Assembly: GCA_020443345.1 (NCBI GenBank)
Contig: JAGRIH010000014.1
Coordinates: forward strand, 1 to 64,000
Direction: 5' to 3'
DNA from: Halioglobus sp.
Lineage (GTDB): Bacteria > Pseudomonadota > Gammaproteobacteria > Pseudomonadales > Halieaceae
DNA: 64,000 bases
In this document: in pieces, positions 30,232 to 39,518 of the stretch
Layout: every line of letters begins with the position of its first letter
Numbering within the stretch: the first letter of the stretch is position 1
Notes under the pieces: model-generated
Databases searched by the model: none
Told to the model about the DNA's origin: nothing
Seen by the model: the letters and a program-made list of their open reading frames with translations, nothing else
Made by a program: the position numbers and the translations under genes

Positions 30232-31194
30232 TCAGTGGTCGCGGTCGACGGCTAGCGCGGTGATCTGTTCCAGGGCGCCGCGGGCGATACCCGGCGGCAG
30301 CTCGGACAATCGCGCCATGGCCAGATCGCGATAGCGGCGCGCCTCGGCGCGGGTGTGGTCCAGAGCGCCGCAGCGCTGCACGGCAGCGACGATCTGCTCG
30401 ATGTCAGCAGCGCTCTGGTGCGCAATGGCGCGGCGCACCAGCGCCTGTTCGTCCTCGCGGCCGCGGGCCAGGGTGTAAATCAGCGGCAGTGTTGGCTTGC
30501 CCTCGCTCAGGTCGTCACCGACGTTCTTGCCCATGGTGGCCGCCGCGCCGTCGTAGTCCAGAATGTCGTCCACCATCTGGAAGGCGATACCCAGGTTCAG
30601 GCCGAAATCCAGCATGATCTGACAGGTGTGATCGGATTGGCCGCCCAGTCGCGCCGCACCGTAGCAGCCCGCGGCGAACAGTATGGCTGTCTTGCGCGTG
30701 ATGACATCCAGGTACTGCGCTTCGGTGGTGTCGGCATCGCCCGCGCGGGTCAACTGCAGCACCTCGCCCTCGGCGATGGTGTTGGTGGTGTCGGCCATGT
30801 GGCGCAGCAGATCCATGTCCTGCAGTTGCACCATCAGTTGGAAGGCGCGTGTGTAGAGAAAATCCCCCACCAGCACCGATGGGGCGTTGCCGAACTCGGC
30901 GTTGGCCGTGGGGCGTCCGCGCCGCAGGCTGGAGATATCCACCACGTCATCGTGCAGCAGCGTCGCGGTATGGATAAACTCGATGACCGCCGCAAACTTG
31001 ATATGGGCGGCATCGCAGCGCCCCAGGGCGGCGCCGGTGAGCAGTACCAGCAGGGGGCGCAGTCGCTTGCCCCCGGCATCCACAATATAGTGGCCGACGT
31101 TTTCCACCATGGGGACATTCGATTGCAGCTGCTCGATAATGAGCTGGTTGACCTGCTCGAATTCCCTGGCGACGCTAGCGCGGAACTGTTGCAT
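30232..31194 (-). CDS. ispB: Octaprenyl diphosphate synthase
   Basis: A 320-aa trans-prenyltransferase. Both aspartate-rich motifs are present: DDVVD (in HTATLLHDDVVDISSLRRGR) and DDILD (in AFQMVDDILDYDGAAA). It makes the octaprenyl side chain of ubiquinone or menaquinone. It diverges from rplU, the gene order seen in most gammaproteobacteria. This all-trans C40-type chain could be the substrate of the UbiA-family enzyme at 44175-45167. Confidence 0.93.
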   Translation of the reverse strand: MQQFRASVAREFEQVNQLIIEQLQSNVPMVENVGHYIVDAGGKRLRPLLVLLTGAALGRCDAAHIKFAAVIEFIHTATLLHDDVVDISSLRRGRPTANAEFGNAPSVLVGDFLYTRAFQLMVQLQDMDLLRHMADTTNTIAEGEVLQLTRAGDADTTEAQYLDVITRKTAILFAAGCYGAARLGGQSDHTCQIMLDFGLNLGIAFQMVDDILDYDGAAATMGKNVGDDLSEGKPTLPLIYTLARGREDEQALVRRAIAHQSAADIEQIVAAVQRCGALDHTRAEARRYRDLAMARLSELPPGIARGALEQITALAVDRDH

Positions 31195-31305
31195 AGTAGT
31201 GGTGCGAAGGAAAGTGCCCGCATGCTAGGACGCACCACCCACCCTGTCAATACTGCGAGCTGGCCGAGCGCCGTGTAAGCCGTTGTTTTGGTGTACAAAT
31301 AAGCC

Positions 31306-31334
31306 TTGCCCGCCAGCGGCGATTTGCGTAGAAT
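31306..31334 (+). promoter_or_regulatory. Sigma-70-type promoter of rplU-rpmA
   Basis: TTGCCC at 31306-31311, a 17-base spacer and TAGAAT at 31329-31334, about 140 bases before rplU. It is the third TAGAAT with exact 17-base spacing in front of a ribosomal protein operon in this window. Confidence 0.72.
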
Positions 31335-31469
31335 CGCCGCCCTCTGGCTGTCCGTGTCCGCCGATGCGCGCAGCGAGTGTCAAGCAACTGACTGTTAGTG
31401 CCTGGCTCTGCCCCCTCGCTTGTCGAGGGTTTTGTGCTTCGCGAGCAGGCTAACTCAACGGAGTAGGAA

Positions 31470-31781
31470 ATGTACGCAGTGATTGAAAGCGGTGGCAAGC
31501 AGCACCGCGTGGTCGAGGGCGAAACCCTCAAGTTGGAAAAAATGGAGGCCGCCACTGGCGACACGATCGAATTTGACCGGGTGCTGCTGATAGGCGGGGG
31601 TGAAGAGCTCAAGATCGGTACGCCGGTCGTTGCCGGGGGCCGGGTGACCGCCGAGGTGCTGTCCCACGGTCGCCACAAGAAAATCAGGATTGTTAAGTTC
31701 AATCGCCGCAAGCACTTTCGGAAAGAAACGGGCCACCGCCAGTGGTTCACCGAAGTGAAAATCACTGGTATCACGGCGTAG
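31470..31781 (+). CDS. rplU: 50S ribosomal protein L21
   Basis: A 103-aa L21 homologue ([54 protein letters not shown]), the same length as E. coli L21. It has a long leader of about 130 bases and is followed 15 bases later by rpmA. This pair is separate from the main ribosomal cluster, as in other gammaproteobacteria. Confidence 0.97.
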   Translation: MYAVIESGGKQHRVVEGETLKLEKMEAATGDTIEFDRVLLIGGGEELKIGTPVVAGGRVTAEVLSHGRHKKIRIVKFNRRKHFRKETGHRQWFTEVKITGITA

Positions 31782-31796
31782 TGGAGGGTTCGAACG

Positions 31797-32054
31797 ATGG
31801 CACACAAAAAAGCTGGTGGTAGTACCCGCAACGGACGCGATTCCGTTAGCAAACGTCTCGGTGTGAAACGTTTCGGTGGCGAGAATGTGGCGGCCGGGAA
31901 CATCCTGGTGCGCCAGCGCGGCACCCGTTTCCACGCGGGAGAAAATGTAGGAACAGGCAAGGATCACACGCTGTTCGCCACCGCCGATGGCACCGTGGAG
32001 TTCGTGGTCAGGGGCCCGAAAAGCCGCAAGTACGTGCGGGTGGTGAGCGCCTGA
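31797..32054 (+). CDS. rpmA: 50S ribosomal protein L27
   Basis: An 85-aa L27 homologue ([40 protein letters not shown]). The N-terminal tail reaches the peptidyl transferase centre. There is no Firmicutes-type cleaved extension, since the protein begins MAHKKAGG. A clear terminator follows. Confidence 0.97.
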   Translation: MAHKKAGGSTRNGRDSVSKRLGVKRFGGENVAAGNILVRQRGTRFHAGENVGTGKDHTLFATADGTVEFVVRGPKSRKYVRVVSA

Positions 32055-32090
32055 GTCTCGGTTTTGCAGCGACGCGCCGATCAGACTCCA

Positions 32091-32120
32091 AAAAGCCTCG
32101 TCATCCGACGGGGCTTTTTT
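32091..32120 (+). terminator. Rho-independent terminator after rpmA
   Basis: A 12-bp stem AAAAGCCTCGTC / GACGGGGCTTTT (one G-T pair) with loop ATCC, followed by further Ts. It separates rplU-rpmA from obgE. The downstream intergenic repeat begins exactly in its T run. Confidence 0.85.
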
Positions 32121-32170
32121 ATATACAGGACGTATGGTATGCCGCGAGAGCCATGGATGGCGGCAGCGGC
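32117..32170 (+). repeat. Interspersed intergenic repeat, copy A
   Basis: 54 bases that recur at 54997-55050 with a single difference (C or T at the 15th base, in the stretch ACAGGACGTATGG). It contains the palindromic core GCCATGGATGGC. Here it lies directly after the rpmA terminator and 28 bases before obgE. It is a non-coding mobile or regulatory repeat of unknown type. Confidence 0.8.
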
Positions 32171-32182
32171 GATATCGGGTAA

Positions 32183-33400
<1,218 letters not shown>

Positions 33401-33408
33401 GATGAGCC

Positions 33409-34530
33409 ATGGCTGAACGCAATGAAATAGCCGCGTCGCGGCGCTGGGTGATCAAAGTCGGCAGCGCCCTGCTCACCGACGACGGCCGCGGCCTGGACGA
33501 GTCAGTGATCACCGCGCTGGTGGAGCAACTGGTGCAGTTGCGCGCCGCGGACTGCGAGGTGGTGCTGGTCTCCAGCGGCGCAGTGGCCGCGGGTCTGGTG
33601 CGGCTCGGCTGGACGTCGCGTCCGCACCTGCTGCACGAGTTACAGGCCGCTGCCGCGGTGGGCCAGTCGGTACTGGTACGCAGTTACGAGGCGGCTTTCA
33701 ATCGGCACGGGATTGCCGCGGCGCAGATCCTGCTCGGGCACGACGATGTGATCGCCCGCGATCGCTACCTCAATGCGCGGGGCACGATCAAGACTCTGCT
33801 CGGCCTCGGGGTAGTGCCAGTGATCAACGAGAACGACACGGTGGTTACCGACGAGATTCGCTTCGGTGACAACGACACGCTGGCTGCGCTGGTGGCCAAT
33901 CTGATCGATGCTGACGCCCTGTTGCTGCTCACCGACCAGCAGGGCCTGTATGAGGCGGACCCGCGCTTGCACCCCGATGCCGCACTGGTATCGCTGTGCG
34001 ATGTGCACGATCCGCGCCTGGACGCCATGGCGGGAGAGGGCGGCGCGCTGGGTCGCGGCGGTATGGTCACCAAACTGCGCGCGGCGCGTCTGGCGGCACG
34101 CTCCGGCACCGAGACCATCATCGCCAGTGGTCGCAGCGCCAATGTCGTGCAGGCCGCGGCGGCCGGCGAGGCCGTGGGTACCTGGCTGCGCACCGGCAAG
34201 CGGCCGCAGAACGCGCGCAAGCAGTGGCTGGCCAGTATGGTTCAGATACAGGGCAGCCTGGAACTGGACGACGGCGCGGTGCGGGTGCTGCGCGAGTCGG
34301 GGCGCAGCCTGCTGGCGGTCGGCGTGCGCGGCGTGCACGGCAGTTTCAAGCGCGGCGACATGGTGTCGTGCCGAGCCCCGGACGGCCGCGAAATCGCCCG
34401 CGGCCTGGTCAACTACAGTGCCGCGGAAACCCGCCGCATCATGGGCTCTTCCTCGCGGGCGATCGAATCCATCCTGGGCTACCAACTGGACGAGGAACTG
34501 ATCCACCGCGATAACCTGGTTCTGGCCTGA
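33409..34530 (+). CDS. proB: Glutamate 5-kinase
   Basis: A 373-aa ProB. The amino acid kinase domain ([73 protein letters not shown]) covers residues 1 to about 260 and a PUA domain follows ([17 protein letters not shown] to the end). It catalyses the first step of proline synthesis and is normally inhibited by proline. The start is 8 bases after obgE, so the two are probably co-transcribed. Confidence 0.96.
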   Translation: MAERNEIAASRRWVIKVGSALLTDDGRGLDESVITALVEQLVQLRAADCEVVLVSSGAVAAGLVRLGWTSRPHLLHELQAAAAVGQSVLVRSYEAAFNRHGIAAAQILLGHDDVIARDRYLNARGTIKTLLGLGVVPVINENDTVVTDEIRFGDNDTLAALVANLIDADALLLLTDQQGLYEADPRLHPDAALVSLCDVHDPRLDAMAGEGGALGRGGMVTKLRAARLAARSGTETIIASGRSANVVQAAAAGEAVGTWLRTGKRPQNARKQWLASMVQIQGSLELDDGAVRVLRESGRSLLAVGVRGVHGSFKRGDMVSCRAPDGREIARGLVNYSAAETRRIMGSSSRAIESILGYQLDEELIHRDNLVLA

Positions 34531-34591
34531 CTGGGCAGAAGCCGCGCGATGCGCTAAGTTCAGCACACGCCCTGTTCGTGGACTCATAGCG

Positions 34592-34963
34592 ATGGCCATA
34601 GTCGTGCTGCTACTCGGTGTGTTGCTCAGCGCCGGCAGTATCTATCTGCTGCTGCGCCCCGACGCGCTGCGCGCCCTGTTGCACCGCGTATTTGCGACGC
34701 GCTGGCTGTACGGCGCCGCTCTGCTGCGCCTGCTGCTGGGAGCGGCCCTCATCGCGGCGGCCCCCGCCGTGGCCTTCCCCGTCGCGGTGGCCGTGCTGGG
34801 CTGGCTGTTCGTACTGGGCGCCCTCACCCTGGTGGTGGTGCCGCCCCGGGCCCTGCGCAGCACGGTGGACTGGTTTGCGCAGCTGCCGCCACGCGCTCTG
34901 CGCCTGTGGCTTGGCGCCGCGCTGGCGCTGGGACTGTTCCTGGCGTGCGCCGCGCTGGCCTGA
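34592..34963 (+). CDS. Small membrane protein of unknown function
   Basis: A 123-aa protein that is almost entirely hydrophobic, with about four predicted membrane segments (MAIVVLLLGVLLSAGSIYLL; LLRLLLGAALIAAAPAVAFP; VAVLGWLFVLGALTLVVVPP; WLGAALALGLFLACAALA). I do not recognise the family. It lies between proB and a ZIP transporter on the same strand. It is not dictated by any neighbouring gene, and the frame has an ordinary start. Confidence 0.7.
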   Translation: MAIVVLLLGVLLSAGSIYLLLRPDALRALLHRVFATRWLYGAALLRLLLGAALIAAAPAVAFPVAVAVLGWLFVLGALTLVVVPPRALRSTVDWFAQLPPRALRLWLGAALALGLFLACAALA

Positions 34964-35036
34964 GCAGCGCGCTGTTACAAGCGCCGGTGAATGTGGAATA
35001 ATGCGCGCCCACTGTCGCTGACCGCAAGAACGCTCC

Positions 35037-35885
35037 ATGACCGCATCGCCAACCCTGTTGCTGGCCGTTTACTGCCTGGCGGTGACCGGCTTTTCCCTGC
35101 TGGGAGGCTGGCTGCCGAACCGGGTGCGGATGACACATACCCGGACGCAACTGGTGATGAGTTTTGTCTCGGGCCTGATGCTGGGCGTCGCTTTCTATCA
35201 CCTGCTGCCCCACAGTATGGCCCTGGCGGAGGGTCCGGGCGCGGCGGATTTTTCGGTGTGGTGGCTGATGGTCGGGCTGATCGCCATGTTTTTACTGTTG
35301 CGCACGTTTTACTTTCACCGGCACGATTTCAGTCGCGAAGACGCCTCGCAGCACGGCCACACGCATCGGGGTGCCGGCACCGGGCATGCGCACGGCCTGA
35401 GCTGGGTCGGGGTCACCCTGGGACTGGGCCTGCATTCGCTGACCGACGGGGTGGCGCTGGGCGCCGTCATGCACGGCGCTGCGGCAGCCGGTCCCGGTCT
35501 GGCCGGCATTGGTGTGTTTCTCGCGGTACTGCTGCACAAACCACTGGACGCTCTGGCCATTACCACCCTGATGAAAGCCGGCGGCTGGAGCGGGCCGGCG
35601 CGCAACAGAACCAACATCCTGTTTGCGCTGCTGTGCCCGGCGGCGGCTATACTGTTTTACTGCGGTGTGGATTTGCTGCCGTACACGCGCAGTCATGTGG
35701 TCGCCGGCGCACTGGCTTTTTCGGCCGGAACGTTTATCTGTATTGCACTGAGCGACCTGCTGCCGGAAGTGCATTTTCACAGCCACGACCGCGTCGCGCT
35801 GACCCTGGTTTTTTTGCTGGGCATAGCGCTGGCCTACGCCGTGGGCGGCACCGAACCCGCGGGTACCCACCTGCAGGGTCATTGA
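35037..35885 (+). CDS. ZIP-family metal transporter
   Basis: A 282-aa membrane protein with about seven to eight helices. The histidine-rich cytoplasmic loop (HRHDFSREDASQHGHTHRGA, then GTGHAHG) and the helix motifs LGLHSLTDGVALGAV and LLHKPLDALAITTLM are hallmarks of ZIP (PF02535). ZIP proteins bring zinc, iron or related divalent metals into the cytoplasm. Iron or zinc supply could serve the heme genes nearby, but this is only proximity. A small cytochrome gene follows 45 bases later. Confidence 0.88.
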   Translation: MTASPTLLLAVYCLAVTGFSLLGGWLPNRVRMTHTRTQLVMSFVSGLMLGVAFYHLLPHSMALAEGPGAADFSVWWLMVGLIAMFLLLRTFYFHRHDFSREDASQHGHTHRGAGTGHAHGLSWVGVTLGLGLHSLTDGVALGAVMHGAAAAGPGLAGIGVFLAVLLHKPLDALAITTLMKAGGWSGPARNRTNILFALLCPAAAILFYCGVDLLPYTRSHVVAGALAFSAGTFICIALSDLLPEVHFHSHDRVALTLVFLLGIALAYAVGGTEPAGTHLQGH

Positions 35886-35930
35886 CCGCTGCGCTGGCCG
35901 TGACCGTGGCCTGTTTCAGGGAGAACAGCT

Positions 35931-36161
35931 ATGAAACGAATTGTTGCAATGGGCTCTACGCTGCTGCTGGCCGGTGCGGTACTGGCTGGTGACGAACAGA
36001 TGTGTCTGGACTGTCACGAGCCCGCGGACGACTGGCAAGGCATGACCCGCGAGCAGCTGATGGCCGATGCCAGGGACCCCGACAACCGGCGGCACCGGGA
36101 CATTCAGGCCCTCAGTGACGAGCAGTTGGCGGCGATTTTCGATGCCCTGCTGTCAAAGTAG
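35931..36161 (+). CDS. Small secreted monoheme cytochrome c
   Basis: A 76-aa protein with a signal peptide (MKRIVAMGSTLLLAGAVLAG) and one heme site, CLDCH, close to the mature N terminus. The C terminus reads LSDEQLAAIFDALLSK, which is the typical last helix of class I cytochrome c. No distal methionine is visible, so the sixth ligand is unclear. At under 60 mature residues it is very small. It converges on hemH, overlapping its 3' end by 9 bases, and lies beside the multiheme cluster. It may be a periplasmic electron shuttle. Confidence 0.72.
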   Translation: MKRIVAMGSTLLLAGAVLAGDEQMCLDCHEPADDWQGMTREQLMADARDPDNRRHRDIQALSDEQLAAIFDALLSK

Positions 36162-37175
36162 ACCGGTCAGGTGTTGCCTGAGAATCGCCCGCAGGGCGGC
36201 AATGTGTCCCGGCTGTGCATTGAGGCAGGGAATATAGCCGTAGTTCGTGCCGCCGGCGCTCAGAAAGTAATCGCGATTCTCCACTCCGATCTCCTCCAGG
36301 GTTTCCAGACAGTCGGCGGAGAATCCCGGGCACACCACCTGTACTGAGTTCACCCCCTGGGCGGGCAGGGCACGCAGTGTCGCGTCGGTGTAGGGCTGCA
36401 GCCACTGCGCCCGGCCGAAGCGCGACTGGAAGGTGGTCACGTAGTCCGCTTCGTCCAACGCCAGGGCCTGGGCCACCAAACGGGTGGTTTTCAGGCATTC
36501 ACAGTAGTAAGGATCCCCTGCCTCGAGATAGCGCCGGGGCTCGCCGTGGTAGGAAAACACCAGTTTTTGTGCCGCGCCGTGCGCTTCGCGGTAGGCCCTG
36601 ATGCTGTCTGCCAGCGCCCCGATATAGGCGGGGTGGTCGTGGTAGTGGGTTACCAGGCGCAGGCCGGGCAGCCAGCGCCGGCGGGTGAAATCGGCGGCCA
36701 GCGCATCGAAGGTCGAGCCGGTGGTGGGGCCGCTGTACTGGGGGTACAGCGGCAGCACCAGCAGTGTCCTGACCCCCGCAGCTAGCATTTCCTGCACCAC
36801 ATCCGCTATGGCCGGGCTGCCGTAGCGCATGGCGAAGCGCACCACGACACGCTCGCCATAGTCCTGCGCCAGTGCCGCCTGCAGGGCCTCGGCCTGGTCG
36901 CGGGTGTGCAGCAGCAGGGGCGAACCCCGCTCTGTCCACACCCTGCGGTACAACGCGGCGGAGCGCGCCGGCCGGGTGTTGAGTACGAACACGTGCAGGA
37001 TAAACAGCCACAGCAGGCGGGGAATTTCCACCACGCGCGGGTCTGACAGAAACTGCCGCAGGTAGCTGCGCAGCTCGCGTTTGGCCGGCGCCTGCGGCGT
37101 CCCCAGGTTGGTGATCAGCACGCCCACCCGGGGCGCTTGCTCGTGGTCGAAGTCGTCGGTGCCGATGTATTTCAT
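36153..37175 (-). CDS. hemH: Ferrochelatase
   Basis: A 340-aa HemH. It has the conserved VGVLITNLGTPQAPAKREL start, the region with the catalytic histidine LVFSYHGEPRRYLEAGDPYY, FQSRFGRAQWLQPYTDATLR, and CPGFSADCLETLEEIGVENR. It inserts ferrous iron into protoporphyrin IX. The start at 37175 is chosen because the longer frame to 37388 is out of family and overlaps the cytochrome gene. It begins 50 bases after the decaheme lipoprotein gene and looks like the last member of that operon. Confidence 0.95.
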   Translation of the reverse strand: MKYIGTDDFDHEQAPRVGVLITNLGTPQAPAKRELRSYLRQFLSDPRVVEIPRLLWLFILHVFVLNTRPARSAALYRRVWTERGSPLLLHTRDQAEALQAALAQDYGERVVVRFAMRYGSPAIADVVQEMLAAGVRTLLVLPLYPQYSGPTTGSTFDALAADFTRRRWLPGLRLVTHYHDHPAYIGALADSIRAYREAHGAAQKLVFSYHGEPRRYLEAGDPYYCECLKTTRLVAQALALDEADYVTTFQSRFGRAQWLQPYTDATLRALPAQGVNSVQVVCPGFSADCLETLEEIGVENRDYFLSAGGTNYGYIPCLNAQPGHIAALRAILRQHLTGLL

Positions 37176-37225
37176 GGTGCGCCAATATACGGATGACCCG
37201 CGGCGATGCCAAGTGCCGCTGCAGG

Positions 37226-39499
37226 TCAGTGCGGATTGTGCACCTGCGCCACGTCGGCGCTCCTGCCGGTGGCGTGACACACGCCGCACTGCTCCACCAC
37301 CTCGCCGCGGTCGATGGCGGCCTGGCTGGTGCCAAAGCTGCCCCCGTTGGACGCCATGTGCGCGCGCGCCACCGCGTCGTCGTGACAACTGGCGCAGACC
37401 GCCGCGGCCGGTGTCACCACGGTGTCGTCGGCCGGATCGCGCCGGTCATCCCCGGTGTCGATCGACGTGCCCAGTACCGTCTCTGCCAGCGGCAGTCGGA
37501 AACCGTCCGCGGTGTGGCAGGCGGTACAGTTGGCCAGATCGCCTGGGTAGTGCACCTGCTGTGTGTCGTACACGTGGGTGCTGAAGCCGCGAAAACCCAC
37601 GATCTGCAGGGGCTTCTCGCGCATGCCCGCGGCGTGGATGGCGTGGATCATGGTCTTGAAATCCAGCGATTCCTCCGGCTTGCCGTCCGTGGGTGCATCG
37701 AGGGCCACCTCGCGCACCGCGCGATCGGTATTGCGCGGGTTGTGGCAGCTGGCGCAGCTATCGATATTGTCCGCGCGGTTGCTGCCGTGCAGCACCAGGG
37801 TGTCGTGGCAGGCCAGACAGGACTGGAGTGCGACCGACTGGCGGCGCGGCACCGCGCGGCCGTCGGCCTCGTCGATGGCGAAGAACCCGGTGGCGTCGCC
37901 GACCGGCACCGCTACCGGTTCACCGTTGCCGGCGACATCGACCATCGGGTGGCCCTCGACGCTCGCCATGCCGCTGCCCGCGGCGGACACCCCCGGGGCG
38001 GTGCTGCCATCGGGCAGCGCCAGGGGCATGGTCACTGAGTAGCTGCCATCACCGTTGGTCACTGCCGCGGCGAGCGCGTCGACCTGCACCTGGTCGGCGC
38101 TGTCGCTGTCGTTGCCGGTATTGTGAAAATCGACGGTGTTCCAGGCCATGCCCACGGCGAGCCGCGCCCCGGGGCTGGTAAACACCGGATCGTTGCGCAG
38201 GTCATGGGGCTCGCCAGTGAGCGGATTGCTCACCCGGAAGCTGACCACCGGACGCTGGCCCGGCATGCTGTTGGTAACCCCCAGCACCTGCGCTTCGAAT
38301 GCCGTGCGCGCCGCGGCTACCAGCAGGCGGTGGCTGTGCTGCACAGAGCCTGCGGGTCCGCCGGTGGCGTGACAGCTGGCGCAGGCGGCGTCGTCGGGCT
38401 GGCCGCCGGCGTGGCGCGAGAAATCCACGTCGTCGTGACAGCTGCCGCACGCGGCGGCGCTGGAATATTCGGCCCAGTTGTCCCCCTGGGCGGTCAGCAC
38501 CAGATCCTCCTTACCCGCTCCGGTGGCCGTCCCCGCGTGGCAGTTGGCGCAGGCGCGAATATCCTGGGGGTAGCGCAGGAGCGAGTAGTCGTGCACGCTG
38601 TCGCGAAAGCCGTAGAGGACGTACGCGCCGCCGGCGCGCACGCTGGGCAGCCCGGCGCCGCGGTGTATCTTGTGGATCATGACTTTCATGTCCACGGTGT
38701 TGCCGCTGTTGGCATCGGTAGAGCCGGGGTTGTGGCAGGTCACGCAATACGCCACCTCGCGGCGCCCGCCGCCGTGTATGGCCAGCGGGTCGTGGCAGCG
38801 GTTGCAGTTGGCCGTGGCCGCGATATCCAGGGTAAAGATGCCCTCGGTGGCGCCGCTGGCGGGTACCCAGTCGTAGCTCGGGTTGGCCTTGCCCGGCGCC
38901 CCGTCGAACTGGATGGACACCCGGTGTGTGCGCGCCGGCTCGTAGGCCAGGCTGAGGCCCTCGCGCTCGGCCTGGGCCAGTATGTCCGCCGGCAGGTCGC
39001 TCAGGCGGGTGGCGAACTGGTAGGTGTAGGTGCCGTCGCCGCGGTTGCTGAACTGGCCGTTGTTTTCCGACGTCGCCTGCAGGCGGGCCTCGGTGCCGCT
39101 GCCGACCCCCGGCTGTTCGATGCGGTTGATATAGGACTGCCAGGCTCCCGTGAGGTTGCCCAGGGGGCTGGCCTGCAGCTTGGCGATGACAAAGCGCAGG
39201 TTGCCCAGCGACAGGTCGGTAATCGCGGTGTTGTCGCCGTCGCTGAGCTGGAACTGCACCACGGGCTGGTCGGCCGCATTCAGGGACACACCGGTGATAA
39301 ACGCGTACAGCTCCCCGGCCTCGGCGTAGGGCGCCGGGTTGGGCTCTGGCAAGTCCGGCGCGGGCGGGGTGACGGGCCCGCCCGGTGGCGGTGGCCCCGG
39401 GTCCACCCCGGCTGCGCGATCGCCGCCCCCACCGCCGCCGCAGGCGGCGAGCAGACCGAACACGCCGGCCAGTAAGCAGTTGCGCAAAGTTATTGCCAT
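37226..39499 (-). CDS. mtrC: MtrC/OmcA-family decaheme lipoprotein cytochrome
   Basis: A 757-aa surface cytochrome. A lipobox (LAAC, Cys20) is followed by a Gly- and Pro-rich linker, a beta-rich domain (about 60-230), a pentaheme domain (CNRCH, CVTCH, CANCH, CGSCH, CASCH), a second beta-rich domain (about 390-560) and a second pentaheme domain (CLACH, CASCH, CTACH, CASCH, CGVCH). This four-domain, ten-heme layout is that of Shewanella MtrC and OmcA, the extracellular reductases for metals and electrodes. It lies 19 bases downstream of mtrB. I chose 39499 as the start because it places the lipobox correctly. Substrate and direction of electron flow are unknown. Confidence 0.9.
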   Translation of the reverse strand: MAITLRNCLLAGVFGLLAACGGGGGGDRAAGVDPGPPPPGGPVTPPAPDLPEPNPAPYAEAGELYAFITGVSLNAADQPVVQFQLSDGDNTAITDLSLGNLRFVIAKLQASPLGNLTGAWQSYINRIEQPGVGSGTEARLQATSENNGQFSNRGDGTYTYQFATRLSDLPADILAQAEREGLSLAYEPARTHRVSIQFDGAPGKANPSYDWVPASGATEGIFTLDIAATANCNRCHDPLAIHGGGRREVAYCVTCHNPGSTDANSGNTVDMKVMIHKIHRGAGLPSVRAGGAYVLYGFRDSVHDYSLLRYPQDIRACANCHAGTATGAGKEDLVLTAQGDNWAEYSSAAACGSCHDDVDFSRHAGGQPDDAACASCHATGGPAGSVQHSHRLLVAAARTAFEAQVLGVTNSMPGQRPVVSFRVSNPLTGEPHDLRNDPVFTSPGARLAVGMAWNTVDFHNTGNDSDSADQVQVDALAAAVTNGDGSYSVTMPLALPDGSTAPGVSAAGSGMASVEGHPMVDVAGNGEPVAVPVGDATGFFAIDEADGRAVPRRQSVALQSCLACHDTLVLHGSNRADNIDSCASCHNPRNTDRAVREVALDAPTDGKPEESLDFKTMIHAIHAAGMREKPLQIVGFRGFSTHVYDTQQVHYPGDLANCTACHTADGFRLPLAETVLGTSIDTGDDRRDPADDTVVTPAAAVCASCHDDAVARAHMASNGGSFGTSQAAIDRGEVVEQCGVCHATGRSADVAQVHNPH

Positions 39500-39518
39500 T
39501 GCTGTTCTCTCCCGGGCG

